Positions 35,787 through 45,900 of a stretch of 64,000 nucleotides of DNA are shown here, in pieces. Under the pieces are notes generated by a model. It had not been told where the DNA came from. It ran no database searches and saw only the letters and a program-made list of their open reading frames with translations. This DNA comes from JAUMBM01 sp964441755 (lineage in GTDB: Bacteria; Bacteroidota; Bacteroidia; Chitinophagales; Saprospiraceae): the NCBI GenBank assembly GCA_964441755.1, contig CAYTVG010000003.1, positions 62,001-126,000 of the forward strand, read 5' to 3'. Each line of letters begins with the position of its first letter. Position 1 is the first letter of the stretch. A program made the translations under genes and the position numbers.

Positions 35787-36857
35787 TTACCACCTGATAA
35801 GGTTGGCTCCCCAGGTAAACCCACTACCAAAAGCAGCGAGGCAGACCAAATCTCCCTTCTTCACTGCTCCGGCCTCGTAGGCTTCTGACAAGGCGATGGG
35901 AATAGAAGCAGCCGTTGTGTTGCCGTATTTCTGAATATTATTCCATACCTGATCATCTCTCAGCCTGAGTTGTTTCTGGACAAACTGGCTGATGCGCAGA
36001 TTGGCCTGGTGAGGAACCAAAAGATTAATATCTTCTACACTAAGCCCGGCAGCATCCAAGGCCTCCTTTATGACCTGCGGAAACTTCTGCACGGCCATTT
36101 TGAACACAAACTGACCATCCATTTGGGGGTAAGTAAGGCCTTCATCGAGCATGTGTTGGGTGATAAAAATCCCGCCCGGCTCATCCTCCGGTGGAAATCC
36201 GTAATCGATAGGCTCCGGCAGGCGCTTATTATGAACCCCCCCATGGCAGCCCGGGCTCACATAAGCGAGTTTCTCTGCGTAGGTACCATCGGCATGGAGT
36301 TTGGAGACCAAGATGCCCTCATTTTCATTAGTCGTCGGTTGAAGCACCACCGCTCCGGCACCATCACCAAAAATAACGGATACATTTCTTCCCCGATCGC
36401 TAAAATCCAGTCCGAAGGAATGCATTTCGGCTCCCACCAGTAGTACGTTTTTGTACATGCCTGAGCGTACAAACTGATCAGCAATGGACAGCCCATAGAC
36501 GAAACCTGAACATTGATTGCGAATATCCAGGGCTCCAACCTCTGTGCAGGTCATCTCCAGTTCACGCTGCATAAGCACCCCACAGCCAGGAAAATAATAG
36601 TCAGGGCTGAGCGTAGCAAAAATGATGAAATCAACATCGTCCTTAGTGATTCCTGCACGCTCAATAGCAATTGCTGCAGCACGAGCCCCGAGCGTGGTGG
36701 TCGTATCTTCGTGTTTTTTGCCAAAACGACGTTGCTGTATCCCCGTACGCTCTTGAATCCACTCATCGGAAGTATCCATGATAGCTGCCAACTCATCGTT
36801 GGTAACAATTCTTTCCGGAACATAATGGCCGATACCGGCAATTTTTGTGCGAAGCAT
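35787..36857 (-). CDS. fabH: 3-oxoacyl-ACP synthase III (KAS III)
   Basis: This 356-residue cytoplasmic enzyme joins acetyl-CoA-type primers to malonyl-ACP to start fatty-acid synthesis. The Cys-His-Asn triad is Cys116 (DIRNQCSGF), His283 (VPHQANLRI) and Asn313 (KYGNTTAAS). Also seen are DEWIQERTGI, GDGAGAVVL and GSGFTWG. It is about 40 residues longer than the 317-residue E. coli enzyme, with an insertion around 205-235 (HNKRLPEPIDYGFPPEDEP). It may be a FabH paralogue for branched or other primers. It has its own promoter and is divergent from sucC. Confidence 0.93.
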   Translation of the reverse strand: MLRTKIAGIGHYVPERIVTNDELAAIMDTSDEWIQERTGIQQRRFGKKHEDTTTTLGARAAAIAIERAGITKDDVDFIIFATLSPDYYFPGCGVLMQRELEMTCTEVGALDIRNQCSGFVYGLSIADQFVRSGMYKNVLLVGAEMHSFGLDFSDRGRNVSVIFGDGAGAVVLQPTTNENEGILVSKLHADGTYAEKLAYVSPGCHGGVHNKRLPEPIDYGFPPEDEPGGIFITQHMLDEGLTYPQMDGQFVFKMAVQKFPQVIKEALDAAGLSVEDINLLVPHQANLRISQFVQKQLRLRDDQVWNNIQKYGNTTAASIPIALSEAYEAGAVKKGDLVCLAAFGSGFTWGANLIRW

Positions 36858-36938
36858 TTGGTTCTAATTTGATGATGATCACGGGCAGCAAGCAGAAGAG
36901 CGTTTTACAGTAGATAGCCCCTCCGGCATTCCTAATCA

Positions 36939-36970
36939 CAAACATAATCATCGAAGCTGACACTTACAAA
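36939..36970 (-). promoter_or_regulatory. Promoter of fabH
   Basis: On the minus strand TTTG (36970-36967), a 20-base spacer and TATGTTTG (36946-36939) match the Bacteroidota consensus. The predicted leader is about 75 bases. Confidence 0.75.
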
Positions 36971-37042
36971 TACACATCCAGGCATTTGTCGATACAATTA
37001 ACAGTCCGGCGCAAGTCAACCCAAAAACTGATGTAGAATTCC

Positions 37043-37072
37043 TTGGCAGACGAGCAAAATTCAGTACCTTTG
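37043..37072 (+). promoter_or_regulatory. Promoter of sucC
   Basis: TTG at 37043-37045, 19 bases, then TACCTTTG at 37065-37072, 30 bases before the ATG at 37103. It supports the start at 37103, since the longer frame beginning at 37043 would start inside the promoter. Confidence 0.78.
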
Positions 37073-37102
37073 GGTTGTAATATTAAATCAATTGCGCACA
37101 AT

Positions 37103-38305
37103 ATGAACCTTCACGAATTTCAGGGCAAAGAGATTCTTGTAAAATACAATGTCCCTATTCAAAAGGGCTACATCGCTCACAATCTCGAAGAGGCCACTGC
37201 AGCCTATGACCGCCTCCGCGCAGAAACGGGCAGCAATATTGCTATAGTCAAGGCGCAAATCCACGCCGGAGGCCGCGGCAAGGGTGGCGGAGTGAAGCTG
37301 GTAAAAAACATGGACGAGCTTCAGGAAAAAGCGGGTGCCATCATCGGTATGATGCTAAAAACGCCACAGACACCGGGTGGTCTTGACGGTCCCGGTAAAC
37401 TCGTACGTAAAGTTCTGGTGGCTGAAGATGCTTATGGTGCTGAATTCGACGCCTGCAAAGAGTACTATGTCTCTATACTCACGGATCGCGCGCGCAAGTG
37501 CAACGTCATCGTATACAGTACGGAGGGCGGTATGGATATTGAAGAGGTTGCAGAGCACACCCCCCACAAGGTTCACAAAGAATACATTGATCCTACCTTG
37601 GGTATTCAGGGATTTCAGGCGAGGAAAATTGCTTTCAACCTGGGGCTCGAAGGTGATGCATTCAAAAACATGACACGCTTCGTTACCCGCCTCTACGGAG
37701 CTTTTGTCAGTGCGGATGCAAGTCTGGTTGAAATCAACCCCTGTCTCCACAAACCGGATGGCAGTATTCTTGCAGTAGACTGTAAGTTCACACTTGATGA
37801 TAACGCGCTTTTCCGCCACGCTGATTTGGCCGAATACCGGGATGTATACGAAGAAGATCCTACGGAGGTAGAAGCGAAAAGCTACAATCTCAACTATGTA
37901 CAGCTTGATGGCAATGTTGGCTGTATGGTCAATGGCGCAGGTCTTGCAATGGCTACCATGGATATTATCAAGCTTTCCGGCGGAGAGCCTGCCAACTTTC
38001 TGGATGTAGGTGGTACAGCAGATGCCAAGCGGGTTGAAAATGCCTTCCGTATTATCCTACGGGATGAGCGAGTCAAGGCTATCCTGATCAATATATTTGG
38101 TGGAATTGTACGCTGCGACCGCGTTGCTCAAGGTGTTGTCGATGCCTATAAGAGTATCGGCCACATACCTGTACCCATCATCGTTCGACTACAGGGTACC
38201 AACGCTGATCTGGCTAAGCAAATCATCGATGAGAGTGGCCTGAATGTACGTTCAGCCATCGCATTGCAAGATGCTGCTGATGCAGTTAAAGCAGTATTAC
38301 AGTAG
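37103..38305 (+). CDS. sucC: Succinyl-CoA synthetase (ADP-forming) beta subunit
   Basis: This 400-residue subunit forms, with SucD, the TCA-cycle enzyme that makes ATP or GTP from succinyl-CoA. It begins MNLHEFQGKEILVKYNVPIQ, the family N-terminus, and has the ATP-grasp features VKAQIHAGGRGKGGGVKLV, GIQGFQARKIAFNLGL, LVEINPC, ALDCKF-like AVDCKF, GNVGCMVNGAGLAMATMDII and NIFGGIVRCD. Length is typical. sucD is not next to it; holA follows after a terminator, so the partner must be encoded elsewhere. Confidence 0.96.
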   Translation: MNLHEFQGKEILVKYNVPIQKGYIAHNLEEATAAYDRLRAETGSNIAIVKAQIHAGGRGKGGGVKLVKNMDELQEKAGAIIGMMLKTPQTPGGLDGPGKLVRKVLVAEDAYGAEFDACKEYYVSILTDRARKCNVIVYSTEGGMDIEEVAEHTPHKVHKEYIDPTLGIQGFQARKIAFNLGLEGDAFKNMTRFVTRLYGAFVSADASLVEINPCLHKPDGSILAVDCKFTLDDNALFRHADLAEYRDVYEEDPTEVEAKSYNLNYVQLDGNVGCMVNGAGLAMATMDIIKLSGGEPANFLDVGGTADAKRVENAFRIILRDERVKAILINIFGGIVRCDRVAQGVVDAYKSIGHIPVPIIVRLQGTNADLAKQIIDESGLNVRSAIALQDAADAVKAVLQ

Positions 38306-38342
38306 TACACAGCCATTTTGTCTGTATAAAAACTGAACGGTT

Positions 38343-38384
38343 CCAAAAGGCTTTGGGTGGCAGATGCTGTCCAAAGCCTTTTGG
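38343..38384 (+). terminator. Terminator after sucC
   Basis: CCAAAAGGCTTTGG and CCAAAGCCTTTTGG form a perfect 14-bp stem around a 14-base loop. There is no long U-tract after the stem. It lies between sucC and holA. Confidence 0.7.
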
Positions 38385-38446
38385 GCAGTACGGGTTGTCG
38401 TCTTTCTCCGAAAAATCATAGCCTCTGCCTGATTCAAGCTCTTTTC

Positions 38447-39457
38447 ATGAACTATACAGACATCCTTAAAGACATCAAAGCAGGTAAGTTTATGCCTGTT
38501 TATTTGCTGCATGGAGACGAAGCTTACTTCATCGACCAGATCTGTGATGCCATTGAAGCACACGCGCTGCAGGAACATGAGCGGGCATTCAACCAGACGA
38601 TTCTCTACGGTAAAGATACCGATCATCTCACCATTGTCGATGCTGCACGCCGCTTTCCTATGATGGCTCCACGGCAGCTTGTTATTGTTAAAGAAGCACA
38701 GGACATCAAAGACCTAAAAACACTATTGCCTTATGCCAAAAATCCATCTCCACAGACTGTATTGGTTTTGTGCTACAAACACAAAAAATTAAATACAAAC
38801 AGCGAAATTGTCAAGGTCATCAAAGAACACGGGTTGGTTTTTCAAAGCAAAGCCCTCTACGACAATGAGGTGCCCGACTGGATAACCGCTTATCTGGCTG
38901 CCCGCAAACTATCCATTGCTTCTCAGACAGCAGCGCTGATAGGGGAGTACCTCGGCACCGATTTGTCTAAAATTGCCAATGAACTCGATAAGTTGAGCAT
39001 CAGCATCCCGGCAGGTGCAAGTATTAGCGCACAGGATGTGGAACAAAATATTGGTATCAGCCGGGATTATAATGTATTTGAACTACACAAAGCACTAGGT
39101 AGTCGCAATGTACTGCAAGCCAACAGAATAATCAATTATTTTGGAGATAATCCCAAAAATAACCCACTGCCGGTCGTAATAGGAAGCCTGTACGGCTACT
39201 TCAGCAAGGTATATCAGCTTACTGAACTGGGCCAGTCTACAGATAAAGAGGTCATGGAAAAATTGCAGCTGCGCAGCATTTATGCGGTAAGAGACTATCG
39301 CTCAGCAGCTAAAAACTACACACGCAGCAAGACAGAGCAGGTCATCCGGCTGTTAAAAGAATACGACTTAAAAAGCAAGGGTGTCGATTATAGTGGCACG
39401 GGGAAATCGGAAGTCGACCTCCTGAAGGAAATGACCTGGCGCATTTTGCACGTATAA
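38447..39457 (+). CDS. holA: DNA polymerase III subunit delta
   Basis: This 336-residue protein matches the clamp-loader delta subunit, which opens the sliding clamp during replication. It has the N-terminal pattern MPVYLLHGDEAYFIDQICDAIE, the RFPMMAPRQLVIVKEAQDIKDL segment, KNPSPQTVLVLCYKHKKL, AALIGEYLGTDLSKIANELDKL and the C-terminal RDYNVFELHKALG and YDLKSKGVDYSG segments. I chose the start at 38447, where the family N-terminus MNYTDILKDIKAG begins. An in-frame non-ATG start at 38357 would run through the hairpin. It ends before a strong palindrome. Confidence 0.9.
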   Translation: MNYTDILKDIKAGKFMPVYLLHGDEAYFIDQICDAIEAHALQEHERAFNQTILYGKDTDHLTIVDAARRFPMMAPRQLVIVKEAQDIKDLKTLLPYAKNPSPQTVLVLCYKHKKLNTNSEIVKVIKEHGLVFQSKALYDNEVPDWITAYLAARKLSIASQTAALIGEYLGTDLSKIANELDKLSISIPAGASISAQDVEQNIGISRDYNVFELHKALGSRNVLQANRIINYFGDNPKNNPLPVVIGSLYGYFSKVYQLTELGQSTDKEVMEKLQLRSIYAVRDYRSAAKNYTRSKTEQVIRLLKEYDLKSKGVDYSGTGKSEVDLLKEMTWRILHV

Positions 39458-39526
39458 ACAAAATATGCATAGGCTTTGAGGCGGCTTAGACCCGCCAAAA
39501 TCCATCATAGACGCCCCCTAAATACA

Positions 39527-39566
39527 AACAAGATTCCGGGCGGCCTAGGCCGCCCGGAATCTTGTT
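39527..39566. terminator. 40-nt perfect palindrome, bidirectional terminator
   Basis: A fully self-complementary 40-base sequence with 20-base arms and no spacer, centred on GGCCTAGGCC, lies between convergent holA and glnA. A weaker hairpin (GGCGG...CCGCC) lies at 39480-39494. Confidence 0.82.
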
Positions 39567-39615
39567 AATATACACAGAGCTATCCGGTTTTCGGAAAACA
39601 GGATAGGCTAACAAC

Positions 39616-40632
39616 CTAAGCAGGCACTAAAGCTGATTTAACCGTTTTAATGATGCGTGCGGCTACCTTATATGGATCAGCAGCAGAATTGGGACGACGA
39701 TCCTCCAAATACCCCTTCCAGCCACGCTCAACAGTAGCAATTGGAATGCGAATAGAAGCACCGCGATCTGAGATCCCATAGCTAAACTTATCAATTGACT
39801 GCGTTTCGTGCTTGCCTGTCAATCTCAGGTGATTATCAGCTCCATATACAGCAATGTGAGCCTGGGTATTGGGACGAAAAGCTTCCAGAATTTCTGTGTA
39901 GACAGCCTGGCTTCCGCAGTTGCGCAGCGTAGAGTTAGAGAAATTGGCATGCATACCGGAACCATTCCAGTCTCCATGTACAGGCTTACAATGCCAGTTG
40001 ATACCAATATTGTATTTCTCTGCGATACGCTCCAAAAGATAACGAGCTACCCATACCTGATCACCAGCCTCCTTGGCCCCTTTTGCAAATATTTGGAACT
40101 CCCACTGCCCGGGAGCCACCTCAGCATTGATACCCTCAACATTGATACCAGCATCAATACACATATCCAAGTGCTCCTCAACAATGTGGCGTCCGAAAGC
40201 TTTGCCTGCACCAACGGAACAATAGTAAGGACCTTGCGCCTGCGGATAACCGCTCGCCGGGAAACCAAGAGGCTTATTGATCGTCAGATCCCACAGAAAA
40301 TACTCCTGCTCAAAACCAAACCAAAAATCATTATCATTATCCTCAATAGTTGCGCGGCCATTGCTCTCATGTGGCGTACCGTCAGCATTAAGCACTTCGC
40401 ACATAACTAAAAAAGCATCACGCCTGCCCGGATCGGGGAAGATAGAAACAGGTTTGAGTAGACAATCAGAAGAATTGCCGGGAGCCTGCTCTGTCGAGCT
40501 GCCATCAAATGACCACATCGGGCAATCCTCCAGCAAGCCGCTGAAGTTTTTCTCAATTCTGGTTTTGCTACGCAAACCCTGTGTTGGTTTGTAACCATCG
40601 AGCCAAATGTACTCCAATTTACTCTTAACCAT
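39616..40632 (-). CDS. Glutamine synthetase, eukaryote-type (GSII)
   Basis: This 338-residue cytoplasmic enzyme makes glutamine from glutamate, ammonia and ATP. It follows the short GSII pattern rather than the longer bacterial GSI: EYIWLDGYKPTQGLRSKTR, MWSFDGSSTEQAPGNSSDC, GFEQEYFLWD, GPYYCSVGAGKAFGRHI, NAEVAPGQWEFQI, GDWNGSGMHANFSN, and SYGISDRGASIRIPI then YLEDRRPNSAADPY. I chose the start at 40632 (MVKSKLEYIWLDG). glnB lies upstream on the same strand, and a perfect palindrome sits between them. No GSI-type adenylylation site is expected. Confidence 0.95.
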   Translation of the reverse strand: MVKSKLEYIWLDGYKPTQGLRSKTRIEKNFSGLLEDCPMWSFDGSSTEQAPGNSSDCLLKPVSIFPDPGRRDAFLVMCEVLNADGTPHESNGRATIEDNDNDFWFGFEQEYFLWDLTINKPLGFPASGYPQAQGPYYCSVGAGKAFGRHIVEEHLDMCIDAGINVEGINAEVAPGQWEFQIFAKGAKEAGDQVWVARYLLERIAEKYNIGINWHCKPVHGDWNGSGMHANFSNSTLRNCGSQAVYTEILEAFRPNTQAHIAVYGADNHLRLTGKHETQSIDKFSYGISDRGASIRIPIATVERGWKGYLEDRRPNSAADPYKVAARIIKTVKSALVPA

Positions 40633-40690
40633 GTTGATCAATATTTTGCTTTGATTGATTTCATTTTTGTTCAGACATAAAAATATCATA

Positions 40691-40709
40691 TGTATCACCA
40701 TGTGATACA
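40691..40709. promoter_or_regulatory. Palindrome upstream of glutamine synthetase
   Basis: TGTATCAC-CAT-GTGATACA has perfect 8-base arms and a 3-base centre, in the 153-base gap between glnB and the glutamine synthetase gene, 59 bases from the latter's start. It has no U-tract. It could be an operator for nitrogen control; this is inference. Confidence 0.5.
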
Positions 40710-40785
40710 GCAGCATGACGAGTGAACATGTCTGTATAGGAAATTATCAGAAAACAGAATCGTTTATCGGGCGATGTTCGTTAGT

Positions 40786-41124
40786 TTAAATAGCTTCAGC
40801 CCCCTCTTCACCGGTGCGAATTCTAAGCACCCGCTCAATGTCGTAGACTGCAATTTTGCCGTCACCTATTTCACCAGTTCGACCGGCCAGCATAATAGCT
40901 TGAATGACGGTCTCCACTTTATCATCCTCACAGATGATATCCAGTCTAAGCCTCGCGATGTAATCAGATTCGTAAGCATTACCTCTGTACAACAACTTTT
41001 CCTCCCGCTGCAGACCGAATCCTTTGACTTCACTGAGTGTAAAAAAATCGAGGCCAATGTCAGCCAGAGCGTCGCGAACCTTGTCGAAACGTGAAAGTCT
41101 GATGATGGCTTCAATTTTTTTCAT
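40786..41124 (-). CDS. glnB: Nitrogen regulatory protein PII
   Basis: This 112-residue trimeric signal protein reads 2-oxoglutarate and ATP/ADP and controls nitrogen assimilation partners. It starts MKKIEAIIRLSRFDKVRDAL and has the T-loop region SEVKGFGLQREEKLLYRGNAYESDYIARL and the C-terminal GRTGEIGDGKIAVYDIERVLRIRTGE. The usual uridylylated Tyr51 position falls in YRGNAY, where a tyrosine is present but the context differs from enteric GlnB. I chose the start at 41124. A -7 element lies at 41231-41238. Its neighbour is glutamine synthetase; no amtB is adjacent. Confidence 0.94.
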   Translation of the reverse strand: MKKIEAIIRLSRFDKVRDALADIGLDFFTLSEVKGFGLQREEKLLYRGNAYESDYIARLRLDIICEDDKVETVIQAIMLAGRTGEIGDGKIAVYDIERVLRIRTGEEGAEAI

Positions 41125-41230
41125 TATTTTATTATGTTTGCAGTATGTGTTATCTGTCGACGTCCGGCTAACTCTCACCAACTTTTGTGCCTGTTAACCT
41201 TAGTGGCCGCCTTACCGCCTTAACATGACA

Positions 41231-41238
41231 CAAATATA
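41231..41238 (-). promoter_or_regulatory. Putative -7 element of glnB
   Basis: On the minus strand this reads TATATTTG, matching TAnnTTTG, about 107 bases before the glnB start. No clear -33 element is seen. Confidence 0.45.
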
Positions 41239-41352
41239 GTTACGCAAAGCTGCCCTCTCCTAATCGAAATATTTTCTACTCTTTCATACCCAAGCATCAA
41301 TATTTTTTTTCAAATAACTAATTTACAAATAATTACAACTAATCCTCCTGAC

Positions 41353-42924
41353 ATGTCCACCTCTTCTAAAGACCAACTTTTCAGGTTGATAAAAACACTT
41401 ACCAAAGCAGAAAAGCGTCACTTTAGGTTATATGCCAACCGTACCATGAGTCAGCAGGAAAGAAAATTTTTACGTCTTTTCGACCTGATGGATCGTATGG
41501 ACAATTATGATGAAGACGAGCTTGTGGTCCGGCTGGGCGGATCCGAACGATCCCATTTACCTCATTTAAAACGCCACCTGTACCGTCAATTACTAATAAG
41601 TCTGCGCCTTATACACATACAACGAAATATTGATATTGAAATTCGCGAACAGCTTGACTTTGCACGCGTATTGTATAGCAAGGGGCTCTATATGGAAAGC
41701 CTGAAAATCCTCGAACGTTGTCGGGCTACGGCAGAAGATAACCATCAGGATATACTGCAACTTGAAATTCTCGACTTCCAAAAAAACATCGAGGCACGGC
41801 ACATTACCCGTTCGCGACAGGTAAGCAGAAAGATGGACAAACTGCTCATCGATGCTACACACAGAAGTGAAATGATTTTGGTAGCCAATGAATTGAGCAA
41901 CCTAAATATCCAAATTCAAGGCTATTATATAGACCACGGGCACACCCGCAGCGATGAGGAGCGGCAGCGTCTCAAACAAGCCTGGCAAGAAATGCAGCCA
42001 CTGCCAAAGCGGGTGGAATCAATAGGAACTTTCTTTGAAAAAGTTAACCGATTTCAGGCTCATATGTGGCTCAACTACATCCGCCTCGATCTGCATGCCG
42101 CTCGTGAAAATGCCGCTGAATGGGTAATATTATTCAGGTTATACCCACAGATGCGAGACAAAGACCCTGACCTATACATGCGGGGATTGTATTACCTGCT
42201 ACTCTTTTGCTTCCTGCTTGACGATCTGTATTCATTCCACAGATACCTGCAGGAATTCAATACTTTTGTTGAAGACAAGGCAGACACATTCATGCCCGCC
42301 AGCAACTTACTGGCGTTTCAGTACCTGTCTTTGTCAAAACTCAACCTCCACCTACTGGCCAATGATTACCAACAGGCCGAAATTACTATGCAGCAAGTCA
42401 AAGAGGGGCTCATTAAGTACAAAGACCGGATTGACGAACACCGGTCTATGCTCTTTTACTATAAATTTGCCTACATATATTTTGCCCAAGGAAAATACGC
42501 TGCAGCTCTGGATATATTAGATGACATTCTGCAGACCCGAAGCAGCTTTCTTCGTGAGGACATACACTATAATGCGCATTTACTGGAGCTGTTATGCCGC
42601 TACCAGCTTGATCAGTTTATGCTGCTGGATTACCGTCTAACCGCATTGCAGCGCCTTCTCAAAAAAGGACGTGATGTGAGCAGACTCCAACGGCTTGGTG
42701 TGACCATACTCCGCAAAGTTATTGGCAAACCTGCCTCGGAACGAAGAGATGCATTCCGGTTTTTTTTAACTGATCTTCAAGAACTTAAAGAAGACCCCTA
42801 CGAGCGAAAGGCGCTCAAATACCTGGATTTACCGCTATGGGTCAATAGCCTGCTGGCCGACCAGACATTGCAGCAAGCAGCAATACAGGCTACGAGCCCA
42901 CAACTCGACAAACATTTGCCATAA
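41353..42924 (+). CDS. Large helical cytoplasmic protein, unknown
   Basis: This 523-residue protein has no signal peptide or membrane helix and is not recognised. It is rich in charged residues and looks all-helical, with a basic N-terminal region (KDQLFRLIKTLTKAEKRHFRLYANR) and repeat-like helices with aromatic and leucine positions (LYMESLKILERCRATAEDN, YFAQGKYAAALDILDDILQTR), suggesting TPR-like folding. A partner-binding role is possible. A TATGTTTG motif lies far upstream at 41133-41140. It is monocistronic and ends in a terminator facing the metalloprotease gene. Confidence 0.75.
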   Translation: MSTSSKDQLFRLIKTLTKAEKRHFRLYANRTMSQQERKFLRLFDLMDRMDNYDEDELVVRLGGSERSHLPHLKRHLYRQLLISLRLIHIQRNIDIEIREQLDFARVLYSKGLYMESLKILERCRATAEDNHQDILQLEILDFQKNIEARHITRSRQVSRKMDKLLIDATHRSEMILVANELSNLNIQIQGYYIDHGHTRSDEERQRLKQAWQEMQPLPKRVESIGTFFEKVNRFQAHMWLNYIRLDLHAARENAAEWVILFRLYPQMRDKDPDLYMRGLYYLLLFCFLLDDLYSFHRYLQEFNTFVEDKADTFMPASNLLAFQYLSLSKLNLHLLANDYQQAEITMQQVKEGLIKYKDRIDEHRSMLFYYKFAYIYFAQGKYAAALDILDDILQTRSSFLREDIHYNAHLLELLCRYQLDQFMLLDYRLTALQRLLKKGRDVSRLQRLGVTILRKVIGKPASERRDAFRFFLTDLQELKEDPYERKALKYLDLPLWVNSLLADQTLQQAAIQATSPQLDKHLP

Positions 42925-42926
42925 GC

Positions 42927-42964
42927 ACATAGCTCCCGGCAGCCTAAGCCACCAGGAGCTATGT
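42927..42964. terminator. Hairpin between convergent genes
   Basis: ACATAGCTCC (42927-42936) and GGAGCTATGT (42955-42964) pair perfectly around an 18-base loop containing CGGCAGCCTAAGCCACC, which may add pairs. It separates the helical protein gene from the metalloprotease gene. Confidence 0.7.
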
Positions 42965-42990
42965 ATAGATTATTTACCGAAAAGCCTGCC

Positions 42991-45900
42991 TTAGCGGGCT
43001 ATGAGTAGTTTTCTGAATGCGGTTGCCTCACCTTGTACGAGCTGTACCATATACATACCGGCAGGCAGCGTACTTACGTCAAGCGTAAACAAATGCTGCT
43101 CATCACCAAGCAGTAAAAATGTTTGGGAGATGAGTTGACGTCCCGACATATCCAATACATTCAACACGGCCTCCTCAACTTCTGTATCTGCTGTTTTTAC
43201 AGGATTGATCAGCACAGTTGACTGAGCAGGATTGGGAAATACATTGAAATCAGCACTTGGAGCGCCTTCCGCCACAACTCCATCTTCCGCAGTACGCAAG
43301 CCGTTCTCATTGATGCGTATTTTCAGCGTATAACATTGATTAGGAGCTGATTCACCCCCATTGCTGAATACCCGGACATAGTAGTTAGAAGAAACAGGAC
43401 CGCGATTATAGATGATGGTCTTGTTAATGGTTCCCGGTAGTTGGTTAGTCGCAAGAAGTATATTGTCGCGATACAACTGGATAGCATAATTCGCAGGAAG
43501 GTTTGTCAGTTCGATGCGAATATTCTTTTGCTCCGGCGTATTAGCAAAACGAAAATAATCATTGTCCGTAGCAGCACTGATGGCGGCCTGAAATTCCACA
43601 TTAACCGGCGACAGCGGCAAGCCAGAAGAAGCAGTCTCATTGGGCTCATAAACATCTGTACAAACACCCGCACCCAACGTCTGAAAGAATACAGAGTTTG
43701 TGAAAGCACCTGTATTTACACCACAAACCGCTTGTACCTGAAACTCATAGAATGAACCCGCTGTCAGATTGCTGATCGATATTGAGTTACTGCCGGCGAC
43801 CGTCGTTGTCCAGTTGGCTGCATTTACAATACGCCAGCGAACGTTGTATGAACTAGCACCATTTACAGAGGTCCACGATAAGATAGCCCCGCTTTCTGTA
43901 ACGTTGGAAGCACTCAAGTTAGTTGCCTGACCACAAGCAAGCTGCTGCAAGGTTGTGAATGAGCCTGTTGTAGAGAAAGCACTCAATGTTCCCCCACATA
44001 CTGCCTGTACCTCAAATTCATAAACAGTATTAGCTAATAGATTGAAAAGACTGATACTATTGACAAAAGTACCAGAAAGACTCCACACACCACTTCCCTG
44101 TTGCCGCCAGCGTACAGTGTAGGAGCTAGCCCCAGGAACTGACAGCCATGTTATGACAGCGCTGTTGAAGGTAATGTTGTTGGCGCTAAGACCTGTGGGT
44201 GTGCCGCATCCGGATACACTGGCAGTAACCACCACCAAAGAAGCGGAGTAAATGCCCAAAGAGCGAACGCAATTGGCCTGCACCTGAAACTCATAGGATG
44301 TTGCAGGCAACAAATTGGTTGCGGTGAAGCTTGTATTGGAAATAGTTGTTTCCTGCCAACTGCTACTACCCTGTATCCTCCACCTCAGGTTGTAGTTATT
44401 GGCTCCAAATACAGCCGACCAAGTGATTGTCACTGTTGTGGGCGTAACATTCGATGCTGCCAGACCTGTGGGCACAGGGCAACCGCCGTCTTGCAGGGTT
44501 GTAAAAATATGCGAATTGCTAAAACTACCTGGTGTTGAAGTACATACTGCCTGTGCCTGAAATTCGTACTGCGTACCACTGCTCAGCCCAGTCAGGGTAA
44601 GGGTATTAAATCCGATAGTGCCGGTAGTCCAGGCAGAGGATCCGAGCTGCCTGTACCGATAGTTATAATAAGTCGCCCCGGCAACAGCTGTCCAGTTGAT
44701 AACCGCTGTCGTTAGTGTAATATCTCCATTGGAGAAACCCGTAGGAGTGCCGCAACTAATCGCTGAAAGCGTTGTGAAGTTGGAAGAAGCAGAGAAGGCA
44801 CCTGTGACAGCGCAGACAGCCTGCACTTGAAACTCATATGTTGTTTGCGGACTCAACCCACTAACTGCCAAAGAAGTAGTAGCTGACGACCCCGTAGTCC
44901 AAGTGGTTGTACCCGTAACCCGATAACGAATATTGTAGCTACTGGCCCCTGTCACCGCCGACCAGTTTAGGGTGGCCGTAGTCGTAGTGACATTGGTTGT
45001 ATTCAGGCCGGCAGCTGTTCCACAGCTAGCTGCGGGTGGACTACACCCGAGAGAGTTTAGCAAGCTAGCCCTTGAACCACCCGTCTGCAGCACTGCTTGC
45101 ATACGAGTTTTCTGCCCTGCCGTGAACATAAACATACAGACATCATTGGTATAATCCATATAGTTCATGGTCATTTCAACCGGATTGCCGGTACAGGTAC
45201 TCAGGTGCGGATAGGCAGGACAGCCACTATTGGAGGTATTGTGCACGGGTGTATCGGCAACAAGGTCATTGCCACAGGTTGCATCGCCCCAGATATGCCT
45301 CAAATTTAGCCAGTGGCCAATCTCATGTGTCGCGGTGCGTCCCAGGGCATAGTTACCTCCGGCAGGATTGGGTAGCGCCAGCGAGCCGAACGTAAAGTAA
45401 GCACATACAATACCATCCGTATTCGCTGCCCCCCCCGGGAATTGTGCATACCCCAGTAGTCCCGAGCTACTACCTCCGAAGGCTACGCTCCAAATATTAA
45501 GGTACTGATTGCGATCCCAGATGGTTGAAGGCTTGAGGGTATTGTTGATCTGCGAAGACGTCCAGGTTGCCTGTCCACCATTGACACGATTTATGCCCGT
45601 TGTAGCCGTTCCGTCTGGTCTACGCTGGGCAAGACAAAACTGAATCTCTGTATTGGCTGCTACAGACTGGAAGAGTGAAGGAATATTACCGGCATCTGTA
45701 TTTAGCAGTGCAAAATCCTGATTAAGCTGCTGTAGCTGTGCGAGCACCAATTCATCAGGAATATTTTCATTGGTGCCGTAAGCATCCCCGTTGTGAATGA
45801 TATGGAATACCACCGGAATTGTTACGACCATACGCCCCCCTTCATTGGGGTTACGTTCTTGATAGTCACGGGTAAAGCGTTCAATGGCTTCCATTCGCAA

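Noticed and set aside
43300..45020. Repeated segments that could look like a DNA repeat array
   Set aside because: These are the diverged FnIII coding repeats of the metalloprotease, not a CRISPR or satellite array.
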